In this document: piece after piece, positions 1 to 9,234 of the stretch | Layout: every line of letters begins with the position of its first letter | Position numbering within the stretch: the first letter of the stretch is position 1 | NCBI RefSeq assembly: GCF_900103635.1 | Contig: NZ_FMXK01000003.1 | Location: forward strand, 124,001-188,000 | Length of the DNA stretch: 64,000 nucleotides | From: Butyrivibrio sp. INlla18 | GTDB taxonomy: Bacteria; Bacillota; Clostridia; Lachnospirales; Lachnospiraceae | Direction: 5' to 3' | Made by a program: the position numbers and the translations under genes | Notes under the pieces: generated by a model | What the model was told of the DNA's origin: nothing | The model's input: the letters and a program-made list of their open reading frames with translations, nothing else | Database searches by the model: none

Positions 1-159
1 ATCAGAATTGAGTTCATATTTACAATCTCCCAATTGTGGTAAACAGTTACCTTCTTGAATAGACGAAATTCATTTCTAATATTATACAATAATATTGATA
101 ATTTATGTACTGAATGTGGTATCATAACAGATAAATACATATAGCAATGGGGGCTAGAT

Positions 160-1146
160 ATGTTTTGGGGAAAAATACGGAAAAGGGCATTGCTGCCGCT
201 TTTCTTGGTGGCCACAGCTCTTTTGACAGGATGTGGACAAAAGGAAGAGGAGAAGCACAGTCCAGAGCTACTATTGGGGTTTAGTCAGCTCGGAACGGAA
301 AGTGCCTGGAGAAGTGGGAACACCAGCGATATCGAGAAAAAAGCTGCTGAGTCTGGCGTAAGTTTGATGCTGGAAATAGCAAACAGAAAGCAGGAGGATC
401 AGATCGCAGCTATCAGGAGATTTATCGCTTATCAGGTAGATGTAATTGCTTTTTCACCAATAGTTGAGGAAGGCTGGGACAATGTCCTTTTGGAGGCAAA
501 AGAGGCAGGGATCCCGGTTATTTTGGTGGATAGAGATATCAGTACCAAGAGCGAAGGTCTTATCAGCTGCCATATAGGCGCAGACTTCTATAATGAAGGC
601 GTTATGGCTGGTGAGTATCTCATCAGAAAAGCTGACAGCCTTGAAATGGATGAGGTCCATATCGTTGAGATAACAGGTACTGAGGATTCAACGCCTATGC
701 GTCAGAGACAGGCTGGATTTATGGATACTATAAGCTCAGATCCCAGAATGCAGGTTGTAGAGAGCGTAAATGGAGACTTTTTAAAAAGTAGAGGCGCTGA
801 GTGCATGCGCTACCTCATGGAAAAGTATGGGGATGATATTGATGTGGTGTTTAGCCACAATGATGAGATGACTCTTGGGGCGCTTCCTGAAATTGAGAAT
901 GCAGGGGTGGTTCCAGGTAAGGATATAATAATAATTTCTATTGATGGCGGTCAGGAAGCCATCGATGTTCTTAAAGAGGGCAAAATAAACTGCGTCGTTG
1001 AGTGCACACCGATGCTGGGACAGGAACTGATGGATACAGCCAAGAAGCTCAAAAATGGCGAAGAAGTAGAAAAAGTTATCCATCCAAATGAACTTTTCTT
1101 TAGTGACGAGCAGGATCTCTCTGATCTAGCTCCAAGAGGATATTAG
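160..1146 (+). CDS. YtfQ-like sugar-binding lipoprotein, probable sensory subunit
   Basis: A 328-residue periplasmic-binding-protein-like lipoprotein. Residues 1-25 form a lipoprotein signal ending in a lipobox (LLTGC), so it should be anchored outside the membrane. The mature part has the type I sugar-binding fold, with motifs typical of galactofuranose binding protein YtfQ: GFSQLGTESAWR near residue 40 and VDVIAFSPIVEEGWD near residue 95. It ends 1 bp before a sensor kinase gene and is followed by its regulator, while a second binding protein (3995) sits with the transporter. I infer that it presents bound sugar to the kinase rather than serving mainly in transport. The start follows a G-rich ribosome site. 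The ligand is not determined. Confidence 0.85.
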   Translation: MFWGKIRKRALLPLFLVATALLTGCGQKEEEKHSPELLLGFSQLGTESAWRSGNTSDIEKKAAESGVSLMLEIANRKQEDQIAAIRRFIAYQVDVIAFSPIVEEGWDNVLLEAKEAGIPVILVDRDISTKSEGLISCHIGADFYNEGVMAGEYLIRKADSLEMDEVHIVEITGTEDSTPMRQRQAGFMDTISSDPRMQVVESVNGDFLKSRGAECMRYLMEKYGDDIDVVFSHNDEMTLGALPEIENAGVVPGKDIIIISIDGGQEAIDVLKEGKINCVVECTPMLGQELMDTAKKLKNGEEVEKVIHPNELFFSDEQDLSDLAPRGY

Positions 1147-1147
1147 T

Positions 1148-2617
1148 ATGGAGCAGGTCAAGAAAGAAAAGAGTATCATCGGTCAGATCAACGACATGAG
1201 CCACAAAATTGTGCTCATGCTTGTTATGCCTATTTTCTTAAGCCTTGTTTTGATGCTTGTCTATGCTGGCAAGTACAGTATGGCTATTTCCAGAATGGAG
1301 ACAATTGCAAGCCTAAAGCCGATCGTTGCGGAAGAGATTCCAGAGACAGCTTGGAATATCATAAGTGGTAGGGATACCATCGAAAAGAGCAAGATCTATG
1401 GAAGACTCCACACTGTGGATGAGATCATAGATGATGTTACAGGTAAGACCGGTCAGGAGAACAGGCTATCTCTTATTGTGGCCGGAAGGACCATGAAGAC
1501 TTTAGAAAAGTATGTGGACCAGATAAGGGATAACATAAATGCTGAAGTCCCAGTTGTGGAAAACGAGGCAGTTCTTGAGGAAATAAGGGAAGTATCTACC
1601 CTTGTGGATTCCATGTTAAATGACTATATCGCTGCAGAGATAGCTTCTACAGGCCGCATGAGTGGCACCTTAAAGGGAGTCATCATCGCAACGGCAATAC
1701 TAGAGGCAGTCATTGTTATTGCAGCTCTTTGGATCAGAAATCGTTCCATGAAAAAAACTGCTGCCTTCGTAAGGACGCCTATCGAAAACCTCGAGAAGGT
1801 TGCAGCGTCTCTTGCAGAAGGAACGTTGGATGCCAGGATCAGGGCAACGGAGGTTACGGAGCTTAGGAATCTTACGACTCAGGTTAACACCATGGCTGAC
1901 AGACTTGAGACCATGATGAAAAAAAGCGTTGAAGATGAGAGAAACTTAAGAAAAGCCGAGCTTCGTACTCTTCAGGCGCAGATAAATCCTCACTTTTTGT
2001 ATAACACTTTGGATGCCATTGTCTGGAAAGCTGAAGCTGAGGACAAGGACGAAGTAATTTCTCTAACAAGCGCCCTTAGTGATTTCTTTAGAATAAGTCT
2101 TTCATCAGGCGCTGACTGGATTCCAATAAGTCAGGAGAAAAAGCACATTGAAGGTTATCTCAAGATCCAGCAGACAAGATATCGCGATATCTTAAGATAC
2201 GAGATCGATATCCCGGACGAGATTGGAAATTATTATATCTTGAAGCTTCTTTTGCAGCCCCTTGTTGAGAACGCCATATACCACGGCATTAAGAGTAAAA
2301 GAGGTGGCGGAACCATTAGGGTATCAGCAAGACTTCTGGGAGAAGAGCTTGTCTTTTCCGTAAAGGACGATGGCGCCGGCATGACGCAGTACCAGATGGA
2401 GCAGTTAAAGGAGCGCATGAAAAAAAGTCAGCCAAACTCAGTAAGCGAGTCGTCTGGCGGCTTTGGCCTTGTAAATGTGAATCTGAGGATCAGACTTTAT
2501 TACAATCAGCCAAAGGGACTGAATATAGAAAGTGATAGCAGCGGTACTAAGGTGAGCTTTAAAGTTCCTTGCCGTACCAGAGAAGGGATCTTAGAAAATG
2601 AAAGTATTTCTAGTTGA
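1148..2617 (+). CDS. YesM-type sensor histidine kinase
   Basis: 489 residues. A membrane segment near residues 22-42, an extracytoplasmic region to about 175, a second membrane segment near 178-196 and a HAMP-like linker lead into a His_kinase domain. The phospho-acceptor motif is NPHFLYNTLD near residue 280, and the HATPase_c N-box (LLQPLVENAIYHG) lies near 370 with DDGAGM near 415. It starts 1 bp after the lipoprotein gene and overlaps the response regulator by 20 bp, so the three genes are translationally coupled. It probably senses sugar with the preceding lipoprotein and phosphorylates the product of the 2598 gene. The family assignment is firm; the signal is inferred. Confidence 0.92.
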   Translation: MEQVKKEKSIIGQINDMSHKIVLMLVMPIFLSLVLMLVYAGKYSMAISRMETIASLKPIVAEEIPETAWNIISGRDTIEKSKIYGRLHTVDEIIDDVTGKTGQENRLSLIVAGRTMKTLEKYVDQIRDNINAEVPVVENEAVLEEIREVSTLVDSMLNDYIAAEIASTGRMSGTLKGVIIATAILEAVIVIAALWIRNRSMKKTAAFVRTPIENLEKVAASLAEGTLDARIRATEVTELRNLTTQVNTMADRLETMMKKSVEDERNLRKAELRTLQAQINPHFLYNTLDAIVWKAEAEDKDEVISLTSALSDFFRISLSSGADWIPISQEKKHIEGYLKIQQTRYRDILRYEIDIPDEIGNYYILKLLLQPLVENAIYHGIKSKRGGGTIRVSARLLGEELVFSVKDDGAGMTQYQMEQLKERMKKSQPNSVSESSGGFGLVNVNLRIRLYYNQPKGLNIESDSSGTKVSFKVPCRTREGILENESISS

Positions 2618-3854
2618 TGATGAGATAGTAGTAAGAGAGGGAATCAGAGAGTCTTTTCCCTGGGACGATAGTCCATATACTCTGGTGGGAGAAGCGCCAG
2701 ACGGGGAAATGGCAATTCCTATGATAAGGGACACAAACCCGGATATTGTCATTACTGATATCAAGATGCCGTTTATGGACGGAATTGAGCTGTGCAACAT
2801 ACTTCGAAGCCAGATGCCATGGGTCAGCATCATAGTCCTTAGTGGATACGACGAGTTTGAGTATGCCAGAAAGTGTATACAGCTTGGGGTAAAAGAGTAT
2901 CTGCTAAAGCCTATAAATGCTGAGGATCTGCGCCAGGCTCTTGATAGAGTTAGCGACCACATCAAGGAAGAGAGAAAGAGCAGGGAACATGCAGAGAGTC
3001 TTCGCGCCCGCATGGAGACTGGCAACCGCTTTGTAAAAGAAAAGCTCATAGGCTCTTTATATTCAGAGGAGTCCATGGAAGAGGATGCAGCCAATGCCCT
3101 TGAAGAGTTAAGAGGTATGGGATGCCCTATAAATGCGCCTTATTATGTAGTAATAGATTCAGCCTTTGAGCCTGTAAATAAGGGACAGGAGATAGCTTCA
3201 GACCTGGCAGATAGAAGCTTTGGAAGAGTTCATGCTTCTCCAAGTAGGACTGGCACAAGGCTTCTTGTTCTTGGAGATACTCAGGAGGATGCTGAGGAGA
3301 GAGTTTATTCCACTGCCACAGCTCTTTTGCAGGAGCTTGAAAGAGCAGGCTGCAGCGGTATCTGGACGGGAATAGGCGATATCGTTGGAACTCCTAGGCA
3401 GATCCTTAAGAGCTTCAAGACAGCAAGGCATATTAGGCATCTTTTGGTAGAAAGAGATGACGAAAAGATAAGGATCCTTGGAACAAGAGAAATGGGGGAT
3501 TCCGCCAGCGACAAGAAATCTTCAGCTGTTATAAATGATGCTAAGCTCTTTATGACTCAGCACTTTACTGACTCAAATCTTATGCTTCAGGATGTTGCCA
3601 GGGCTGTTGGCATGAGTAACAGCAGATTCTCCACTGTCTTTTCACAGCAAAATGGTCAGACCTTTACGGAGTATCTGATCTCACTGCGACTTAATAAGGC
3701 CAAAGAGCTCCTTAGGACCACAGACCACAGAAGCTCACAGATAGCCTTTGATGTGGGATACAATGACGCCCACTATTTTAGCTATATTTTCAAAAAGAAT
3801 ATGAAAATGACACCTTCGGAATATCGCACACGATATCAAAATCAACCTGAGTAA
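2598..3854 (+). CDS. AraC-type response regulator (YesN family)
   Basis: 418 residues: an N-terminal receiver domain with the acidic pair in FLVDDE and the phospho-acceptor Asp in VITDIKMPFMDG near residue 54, a linker of unassigned fold, and a C-terminal pair of AraC helix-turn-helix motifs (about 315-415) ending in the family pattern VGYNDAHYFSYIFKK and TPSEYR. It overlaps the kinase gene by 20 bp. The likely target is the ABC importer that begins 140 bp downstream, whose upstream region carries a 9-bp dyad. Cognate kinase: product of 1148. The pairing follows from gene order, not from experiment. Confidence 0.92.
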   Translation: MKVFLVDDEIVVREGIRESFPWDDSPYTLVGEAPDGEMAIPMIRDTNPDIVITDIKMPFMDGIELCNILRSQMPWVSIIVLSGYDEFEYARKCIQLGVKEYLLKPINAEDLRQALDRVSDHIKEERKSREHAESLRARMETGNRFVKEKLIGSLYSEESMEEDAANALEELRGMGCPINAPYYVVIDSAFEPVNKGQEIASDLADRSFGRVHASPSRTGTRLLVLGDTQEDAEERVYSTATALLQELERAGCSGIWTGIGDIVGTPRQILKSFKTARHIRHLLVERDDEKIRILGTREMGDSASDKKSSAVINDAKLFMTQHFTDSNLMLQDVARAVGMSNSRFSTVFSQQNGQTFTEYLISLRLNKAKELLRTTDHRSSQIAFDVGYNDAHYFSYIFKKNMKMTPSEYRTRYQNQPE

Positions 3855-3916
3855 AAAAATTTTTAACTTCCTTGTGTAAAATGAAATAATATTTAACCAC
3901 GCCAAAATGAATATTG

Positions 3917-3959
3917 ATTTACTAAAAAACCTCAATTTTGTACCCTTTTATTAGTAAAT
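3917..3959 (+). promoter_or_regulatory. Dyad upstream of the sugar ABC operon
   Basis: A perfect 9-bp inverted repeat (ATTTACTAA / TTAGTAAAT, 3917-3925 and 3951-3959) with a 25-nt spacer lies in the 140-bp gap between the AraC-type regulator and the importer operon. It could be a regulator-binding site or a transcript hairpin. There is no T tract directly after it, so it is not an obvious terminator. Confidence 0.35.
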
Positions 3960-3994
3960 GGCCAGGGGGCCCAATATAATAGGAGGAGAACTAT

Positions 3995-4978
3995 ATGAGA
4001 AGGTTTTCTAAAGTATTATCAATGGTAATGGTACTTGCAATGGTTCTTTCACTTTGCGCATGCGGCGCATCTTCAGGTGGAAGTACTGGTGGATCAGCTG
4101 GTGGAACTATCACCGTAGGTGTAGTTAACAACCCACCTTCAGAGTCTGGTTACCGTGAAGCTAACGTTAAGGACATGGAAGCAGTTTTCTCAAAGGAGAA
4201 CGGCTATGAACTTAAGGCATTCTACAGCTTAAAGAATGACGAGCAGCTTCAGGCAGCACAGGGCTTCATCACAGAGGGTGTTGATTACCTCCTTATCTCT
4301 GCAGCTGAGACAACTGGTTGGGACGAAGTTCTTCAGTCAGCTAAGGAAGCCGGCATCAAGGTTTATCTCTTCGACCGTATGATCGATGTAGATGAGAGCC
4401 TTTATGAGGCAGCAGTTGTTTCTGACATGGCAAAAGAAGGTGAGACAGCAGTTAACTGGCTTCTTGATCAGAAGCTCTCTGAGTACAACGTAATCCATAT
4501 CCAGGGTGCTATGGGTTCTGATGCACAGATCGGCCGTACAGGCGCTCTTGATGCTCAGTTCGCAGCAGGCACAATGAACAAGGTTGTACAGCAGACAGCT
4601 ACTTGGGACGAGGCAGAGGCTAAGAAGATTGTTGAATCAGTTATCAACAGTGGTGAGAAGTTCAACGTTATCTACGCTGAGAACGATGGTATGGCTAAGG
4701 GTGCTGTAGCAGCACTTGATGAAGCAGGTATCACACATGGTGTTGATGGTGATGTAGTAGTTATGGGATTTGACTGCAACAAGTGGGCACTTAGAGAGCT
4801 CCTTGCAGGTTCTTGGAACTATGATGGACAGTGTTCTCCATTCCAGGCTCAGATCATCAGCGACCTCATTAAGAGCGGCAAGGCTCCTTCTTCAAAGGTT
4901 ATCATCAATGAAGAGAAGGGATTTGATGCTAAGACTCTTACTCAGGGCGACATCGACACATACGGTTTAGGTGAATAA
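3995..4978 (+). CDS. ytfQ: Sugar ABC transporter substrate-binding lipoprotein
   Basis: 327 residues. The signal peptide ends at a lipobox (LSLCAC), followed by a Gly/Ser-rich linker and a type I periplasmic sugar-binding fold of the RbsB/YtfQ class. An AGGAGGAG ribosome site precedes the ATG. It is the first gene of the importer operon and is separated from the ATPase gene by a hairpin that could let it be expressed above the membrane components. Codon use is strongly biased toward a few codons, which fits high expression. The YtfQ label rests mainly on the permease and ATPase neighbours; ribose, galactose or another monosaccharide are alternatives. Confidence 0.82.
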   Translation: MRRFSKVLSMVMVLAMVLSLCACGASSGGSTGGSAGGTITVGVVNNPPSESGYREANVKDMEAVFSKENGYELKAFYSLKNDEQLQAAQGFITEGVDYLLISAAETTGWDEVLQSAKEAGIKVYLFDRMIDVDESLYEAAVVSDMAKEGETAVNWLLDQKLSEYNVIHIQGAMGSDAQIGRTGALDAQFAAGTMNKVVQQTATWDEAEAKKIVESVINSGEKFNVIYAENDGMAKGAVAALDEAGITHGVDGDVVVMGFDCNKWALRELLAGSWNYDGQCSPFQAQIISDLIKSGKAPSSKVIINEEKGFDAKTLTQGDIDTYGLGE

Positions 4979-5000
4979 TCCTATTTAGAAAGACCTGATG

Positions 5001-5043
5001 GCGCAGCCTTGTTGCTAAATAATGACAACCGGGCTGCGCTTTT
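5001..5043 (+). terminator. Intra-operon hairpin after the binding-protein gene
   Basis: GCGCAGCC (5001-5008) pairs with GGCTGCGC (5032-5039) and is followed by TTTT. Its place between the binding-protein gene and the ATPase gene fits a partial terminator or 3' stabiliser that raises binding-protein mRNA relative to the rest of the operon. Confidence 0.65.
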
Positions 5044-5064
5044 ATTACACAAGGAGGAAGCGGT

Positions 5065-6564
5065 ATGCAGGAAGAATGCTTACTGAAGCTGCGCGGAATC
5101 GATAAAAGTTTTCCGGGGGTAAGAGCACTTCACAATGTAGATTTTACGCTGCGTAGCGGCGAGATACATGCTCTCATGGGGGAAAATGGCGCAGGTAAAT
5201 CTACTCTTATTAAGATCTTAACAGGCGTTTATCAGATGGACGCCGGAAGCATTTTCGTAGACGGAGATGCTGTCAGCATTCACTCCCCACAGGATGCACA
5301 AAATAAAGGAATAAGTACGGTTTATCAGGAGATCACGCTCTGTCCTAATCTTACGGTTGCAGAGAATATGTTCATCGGAAGAGAAAAGAGTGCGTGGATC
5401 AAACAGAGGGATTATGAAAAAAAGGCAGACGAACAGCTAAAGAGCCTTGGAATTCCAGCAAGAAGTACTCAGCAGCTTGGAAACTGTTCTTTGGCAGTTC
5501 AGCAGATGGTGGCAATTGCCCGTGCAGTTGATATGCAGTGCAAGGTTTTGATACTTGATGAGCCTACATCCTCTCTTGATGACAAAGAGGTTAACATGCT
5601 TTTTGGTCTTATGAGAGACCTTAAGGCTAAGGGTGTTGGAATCATATTTGTAACCCATTTCCTTGAGCAGGTATATGAAGTCAGCGACAGGATTACAGTT
5701 CTTAGAAACGGTGAGCTTGTTGGTGAGTATCTGACCAAAGAGCTTCCACAGGTACAGCTCGTTGCCAAGATGATGGGAAAAGAACTTGATGAATTAGAAG
5801 ATTTCACAGGAGACGATACAAAAGAAGCTGTAGAAGGTCCTGTTTTTTATGAAGCAACTGATCTTTCAAGTGATGCGACAAATCCATTTGATTTCACCAT
5901 CAGAAAGGGTGAAGTAAACGGCTTTACTGGACTTCTTGGTTCTGGCAGAAGTGAGAGCGTAAGAGCTATCTTTGGTGCAGATAAGGTTAGCTCAGGTAAG
6001 GTCAAGATCGCAGGAAAAGAAGTTAAGATATCCCGTCCTATCGACGCCATGAAAAATGGTATCGGATATCTTGCTGAAGATAGAAAAAGAGATGGTATCA
6101 TTCCAGAACTTAGTGTTCGTGAGAATATCATTCTGGCACTTCAGGTAATGAACGGCTTCTTTAAGCCTATCAGCAGAAGCGAATCAGAAGCCTTTGCTGA
6201 TGAATATATCAAAGCACTTAATATTAAGACAGCAAGCAGCGAGACACCGGTTGGTTCACTTAGTGGTGGTAATCAGCAGAAGGTAATCCTTGCAAGATGG
6301 CTTTTGACACATCCTGATTATCTGATACTTGATGAACCTACAAGAGGTATTGACGTAGGAACCAAGCTTGAGATCCAGAAGCTCGTACTAAAGCTTGCAA
6401 AAGAGGGCGTAAGCGTAACCTTCATCTCATCAGAAGTTGAAGAGATGCTTCGTACCTGCTCTCGCCTTATCGTAATGCGTGACAGACACATCGTAGGCGA
6501 ATTAAAGGGTCAGGATCTTAATCAGGCTCAGGTTATGAAGACTATCGCAGGAGGTGAGGCATAA
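5065..6564 (+). CDS. ytfR: Sugar ABC transporter ATP-binding protein, duplicated ATPase
   Basis: 499 residues with two ABC ATPase domains, as in RbsA, MglA and YtfR. The first has Walker A GENGAGKST near residue 39 and Walker B LILDEPTSS near 163, but its signature region (NCSLAVQQ) is degenerate. The second has a diverged Walker A (GLLGSGRSE) and a canonical signature LSGGNQQK with LILDEPTRGID. That asymmetry is usual for the family. It energises sugar uptake with the two permeases that follow; its stop overlaps the first permease start. The carbohydrate class is firm, the exact sugar is not. Confidence 0.93.
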   Translation: MQEECLLKLRGIDKSFPGVRALHNVDFTLRSGEIHALMGENGAGKSTLIKILTGVYQMDAGSIFVDGDAVSIHSPQDAQNKGISTVYQEITLCPNLTVAENMFIGREKSAWIKQRDYEKKADEQLKSLGIPARSTQQLGNCSLAVQQMVAIARAVDMQCKVLILDEPTSSLDDKEVNMLFGLMRDLKAKGVGIIFVTHFLEQVYEVSDRITVLRNGELVGEYLTKELPQVQLVAKMMGKELDELEDFTGDDTKEAVEGPVFYEATDLSSDATNPFDFTIRKGEVNGFTGLLGSGRSESVRAIFGADKVSSGKVKIAGKEVKISRPIDAMKNGIGYLAEDRKRDGIIPELSVRENIILALQVMNGFFKPISRSESEAFADEYIKALNIKTASSETPVGSLSGGNQQKVILARWLLTHPDYLILDEPTRGIDVGTKLEIQKLVLKLAKEGVSVTFISSEVEEMLRTCSRLIVMRDRHIVGELKGQDLNQAQVMKTIAGGEA

Positions 6565-7634
6565 TGAAAAGTGATTCAAGGAAATTCCTAAAAGGTGGCC
6601 TTGGACAGCTGGCAATCCCTATTATTGCTGTAGCTCTCCTTGTGATATTTAACCTTATAAGAGACCCAGGATTTTTTAGTATAACAATAACTCATAACAA
6701 CTATGGAAATGCAGTTCTTGCTGGTAACCTCATAAGTATCATCAACGGAGCAAGTGAACTTGCAATCCTTGCAATAGGAATGACACTTGTTACTGCTGCT
6801 ACAAAGGGACAGGATATTTCTGTTGGTGCGGCAGCAGCTATTGCAGGTTCAGTATTCGTAAAGGTACTTAAGTCAGGCTCTACTATTAACGGCGGAACAG
6901 TACTTCTTGCATTCCTTTGTTCATGTCTTGTAGCAATGCTCTTTGGAGCATTTAACGGCTCACTGGTTGCATTTTTCAAGATTCAGCCAATGATCGCAAC
7001 ACTTATTCTCTATACCTGCGGTCGTTCAATTGCTTACTGGATAAATGGTGGTGCAACACCTACAGTTACAAGCCAGATCCTTTCTTCAATCGGTTCTTTT
7101 GCACCTGGAATACCAATTCCGATGCCAGTTATCATAGTTATAGTAGTGACCATTTTGTTCAAGCTTCTTTTCCACTTTACATCCCTTGAACTTCTGACTC
7201 AGTCAGTAGGTATCAACCAGGATGCAGCCAAGCTAAATGGTATCAACACAACATTTATAAAGCTCCTTTCATTTATCCTCCTGGGCGCATGCGTTTCAGT
7301 TGCAGGATGTATCGGAGTTTGTAGACTTGGACTTATTAACCATGAGACACTTCTTTTGGACGTTGAGATGGATGCCATCCTTGCAGTTGCGATCGGTGGT
7401 AACAGCCTTGGCGGTGGCAAGTTTAAGATAAGCGGCAGTATCATCGGAGCATATGTTATCCAGATGCTTACTATAACTCTTTATGCTATGAAGGTTTCAT
7501 CAACAGACGTTAAGGCATACAAGGCTATCGTTATCGTACTCCTTGTAGTTATTGGTTCGCCTGTTGTAAAAGAGAAGTTCAGAAAGCTTTTGCAAAAGAG
7601 AAATTCTCAGAAAAAGGAGGCTAGCGCAGCATGA
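6564..7634 (+). CDS. ytfT: Sugar ABC transporter permease (first)
   Basis: 356 residues of the BPD_transp_2 (ribose/galactofuranose) permease family with about eight to ten hydrophobic segments. The conserved family loop is seen at AILAVAIGGNSLGGG and SGSIIGAY in the C-terminal half. It overlaps the ATPase gene by one base and the next permease gene by four, so it is translationally coupled to both. Two different permease genes next to a two-domain ATPase is the YtfT/YjfF arrangement and argues against a ribose system, which has one. It forms the membrane channel with the product of 7631. Confidence 0.9.
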   Translation: MKSDSRKFLKGGLGQLAIPIIAVALLVIFNLIRDPGFFSITITHNNYGNAVLAGNLISIINGASELAILAIGMTLVTAATKGQDISVGAAAAIAGSVFVKVLKSGSTINGGTVLLAFLCSCLVAMLFGAFNGSLVAFFKIQPMIATLILYTCGRSIAYWINGGATPTVTSQILSSIGSFAPGIPIPMPVIIVIVVTILFKLLFHFTSLELLTQSVGINQDAAKLNGINTTFIKLLSFILLGACVSVAGCIGVCRLGLINHETLLLDVEMDAILAVAIGGNSLGGGKFKISGSIIGAYVIQMLTITLYAMKVSSTDVKAYKAIVIVLLVVIGSPVVKEKFRKLLQKRNSQKKEASAA

Positions 7635-8656
7635 AGAACTTATTTAAGAAAAGAAGAGAGCCTCTTACAGATACGCAGCTCCTCATGACTATCACCATCA
7701 GTATCTTTATCGTGATGTACATTTTAGCAATGGCAATCCTTCAGGGAGGATTTTTGCATGCTCAGCAGATATTCGACCTTTTAAATGATAATGCCAGTCT
7801 TATAATCGTATCCTGCGGTCTTACTATCGTCATGATAGGAGGGGGAATTGATATTAGCGTAGGCGGCGTTACATCTTTAGTAGTCATGAGCTGTATCCTT
7901 TACCTCAATCAGGGCGGAAATGTTCTGGTAGCAGCACTTTTAGCTCTTGGAATAGGACTTGCCTTTGGCGTAGTTCACGGAGCACTTATAAGCTACCTTG
8001 AGATCCAGCCATTTATCGTAACCCTTGCAGGAATGTTCTTTGCAAGAGGTATGACAACGATTCTTTCAGTTAACCCTCAGAAGGTTGACAACGCAGCCTT
8101 CGAGAGCCTTAGAAATACCAAGATCGAGATTCCTTGGCTTGGATACGTTGCCAAGAACGGAAACCTTGTTCCAGCTAGAATGGAGCTTGGCGTTGTTATT
8201 GCCTTGTTGTGCGTAATAACTGTATTTGTGATCCTTATGTTCAACCGCCTTGGTAGAAACTTCTACGCAATGGGCGGCAATCAGCAGAGCGCACTGATGC
8301 TTGGAATCAATGTTAAAAAGACACGCTTTATGAGTTATCTCATAAGCGGAGTTTTAAGCGGTATCTCAGGATTTGTTCTTATGATGCATACAGGTGCAGG
8401 AAATGCCACAAATGCAGCAGGAATGGAGATGAACGCAATCGCTTCATCTATCATCGGCGGAACACTTCTTACTGGTGGTGTTGGTAATATAATTGGAACT
8501 TTCTTTGGAACCATGACCCTTACAACTATCAAGAAGATCGTTGTATCAAGTGGACTTAAAGATCCATGGTGGCAGAGTATCACAACCGGAGGTATGTTGT
8601 GCTTCTTTATCCTCCTCCAGAGTATAGTACTTAGTAAGAGACAAAAACAAAAATGA
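7631..8656 (+). CDS. yjfF: Sugar ABC transporter permease (second)
   Basis: 341 residues, a second BPD_transp_2 permease with the family pattern GGGIDISVGG near residue 75 and AIASSIIGGTLLTGGVG near 272. The start overlaps the upstream permease by four bases with an AAGGAGG site inside that gene. It is the last gene of the importer operon. Its TGA stop codon is the first three bases of a 29-nt palindromic repeat (8654-8682), which probably also ends the transcript. Confidence 0.9.
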   Translation: MKNLFKKRREPLTDTQLLMTITISIFIVMYILAMAILQGGFLHAQQIFDLLNDNASLIIVSCGLTIVMIGGGIDISVGGVTSLVVMSCILYLNQGGNVLVAALLALGIGLAFGVVHGALISYLEIQPFIVTLAGMFFARGMTTILSVNPQKVDNAAFESLRNTKIEIPWLGYVAKNGNLVPARMELGVVIALLCVITVFVILMFNRLGRNFYAMGGNQQSALMLGINVKKTRFMSYLISGVLSGISGFVLMMHTGAGNATNAAGMEMNAIASSIIGGTLLTGGVGNIIGTFFGTMTLTTIKKIVVSSGLKDPWWQSITTGGMLCFFILLQSIVLSKRQKQK

Positions 8657-8682
8657 GCCCTAGGGACGGAGGTTGTGGCTCA
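8654..8682 (+). repeat. REP-like palindrome R1
   Basis: 29-nt repeat in plus orientation: arm TGAGCC, core CTAGGGACGGAGGTT, arm GGCTCA, flanked by AAA and TTTTT. Its first three bases are the stop codon of the second permease gene. It is one of ten full copies between 8.65 and 17.24 kb. Confidence 0.93.
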
Positions 8683-8700
8683 TTTTTATGAAAAAAAGAA

Positions 8701-8735
8701 AAGATACAGCCTGGGGAAAACCCAGGCTGTATCTT
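8701..8735 (-). terminator. Hairpin ending the cheW transcript
   Basis: A perfect 15-bp stem (AAGATACAGCCTGGG and its complement) with a GAAAA loop. On the minus strand it is followed by a T-rich tract (8700 down to about 8690), so it should terminate the leftward cheW operon. It lies between inverted repeat copies R1 and R2. Confidence 0.75.
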
Positions 8736-8748
8736 ATTGTGTGCAAAA

Positions 8749-8777
8749 TGAGCCCCAACCTCCGTCCCTAGGGCTCA
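8749..8777 (-). repeat. REP-like palindrome R2
   Basis: 29-nt copy in minus orientation, with 7-bp arms TGAGCCC/GGGCTCA around the conserved core and A- and T-rich flanks. With R1 it forms an inverted pair 66 bp apart that brackets a hairpin, which resembles a bacterial interspersed mosaic element. It lies just beyond the stop of the cheW gene. Confidence 0.93.
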
Positions 8778-8784
8778 TTTTTGT

Positions 8785-9234
8785 TTACATGATTGAATTA
8801 ACTTCAATGATTGAGATCAGTGAGTCTTTTACCTTGCTGACTCCTGTTACATTTGATTCTTCTTTCTTAAGGAAAGGAGATGGCTTTTCTATTTCATCTT
8901 CAGAAATAGTAAGTACCTCTTTTACGTTATCTACGATCACACCGACCTGCTTGTCTTCATCAACGTTAAGGATGATGATCTTGGAGTTTGGAGTGATATT
9001 GTCATCACCAAGATTGAACTTGGTGTGTAGGCTCATTACAGGAATAATCTCGCCTCTTAAATTGATAACGCCCTTATAACATTTTGGCGCACATGGAACA
9101 GGTCTTATCTTTTCCATCTGCACGATGTTATTAACGTTTGAAATATCAAAAGCAAACTTCTCGTTTTTTACGCCAAAAACAAGGTAGCGCTTCTCGTTTT
9201 CTGTTATGTTCTCATAAATTGCAAGTTCAGCCAT
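8785..9234 (-). CDS. cheW: CheW-like chemotaxis adaptor
   Basis: 149 residues forming one CheW domain, with the typical central pattern GVINLRGEIIPVMSLHTKF (residues about 55-73) and GVIVDNVKEVLTI near 97. It overlaps the upstream CheW-like gene by 8 bp. CheW links chemoreceptors to the kinase CheA; here no cheA is in the window, but a chemoreceptor gene lies 1.3 kb away on the same strand. The start ATG has a GGAGG site (GAGGAGGTGCGC) inside the upstream gene. Confidence 0.9.
   Translation of the reverse strand: MAELAIYENITENEKRYLVFGVKNEKFAFDISNVNNIVQMEKIRPVPCAPKCYKGVINLRGEIIPVMSLHTKFNLGDDNITPNSKIIILNVDEDKQVGVIVDNVKEVLTISEDEIEKPSPFLKKEESNVTGVSKVKDSLISIIEVNSIM

Noticed and set aside
1-159. 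Promoter at the window start (TTGATA at 95, TATCAT at 120)
   Set aside because: Spacing of 19 bp and weak boxes; not convincing enough to list as a feature. No gene is seen here.
8675-9079. 134-codon plus-strand frame across repeats R1, R2 and the cheW gene
   Set aside because: It is the complement of cheW plus repeat DNA, with no homology or ribosome site.
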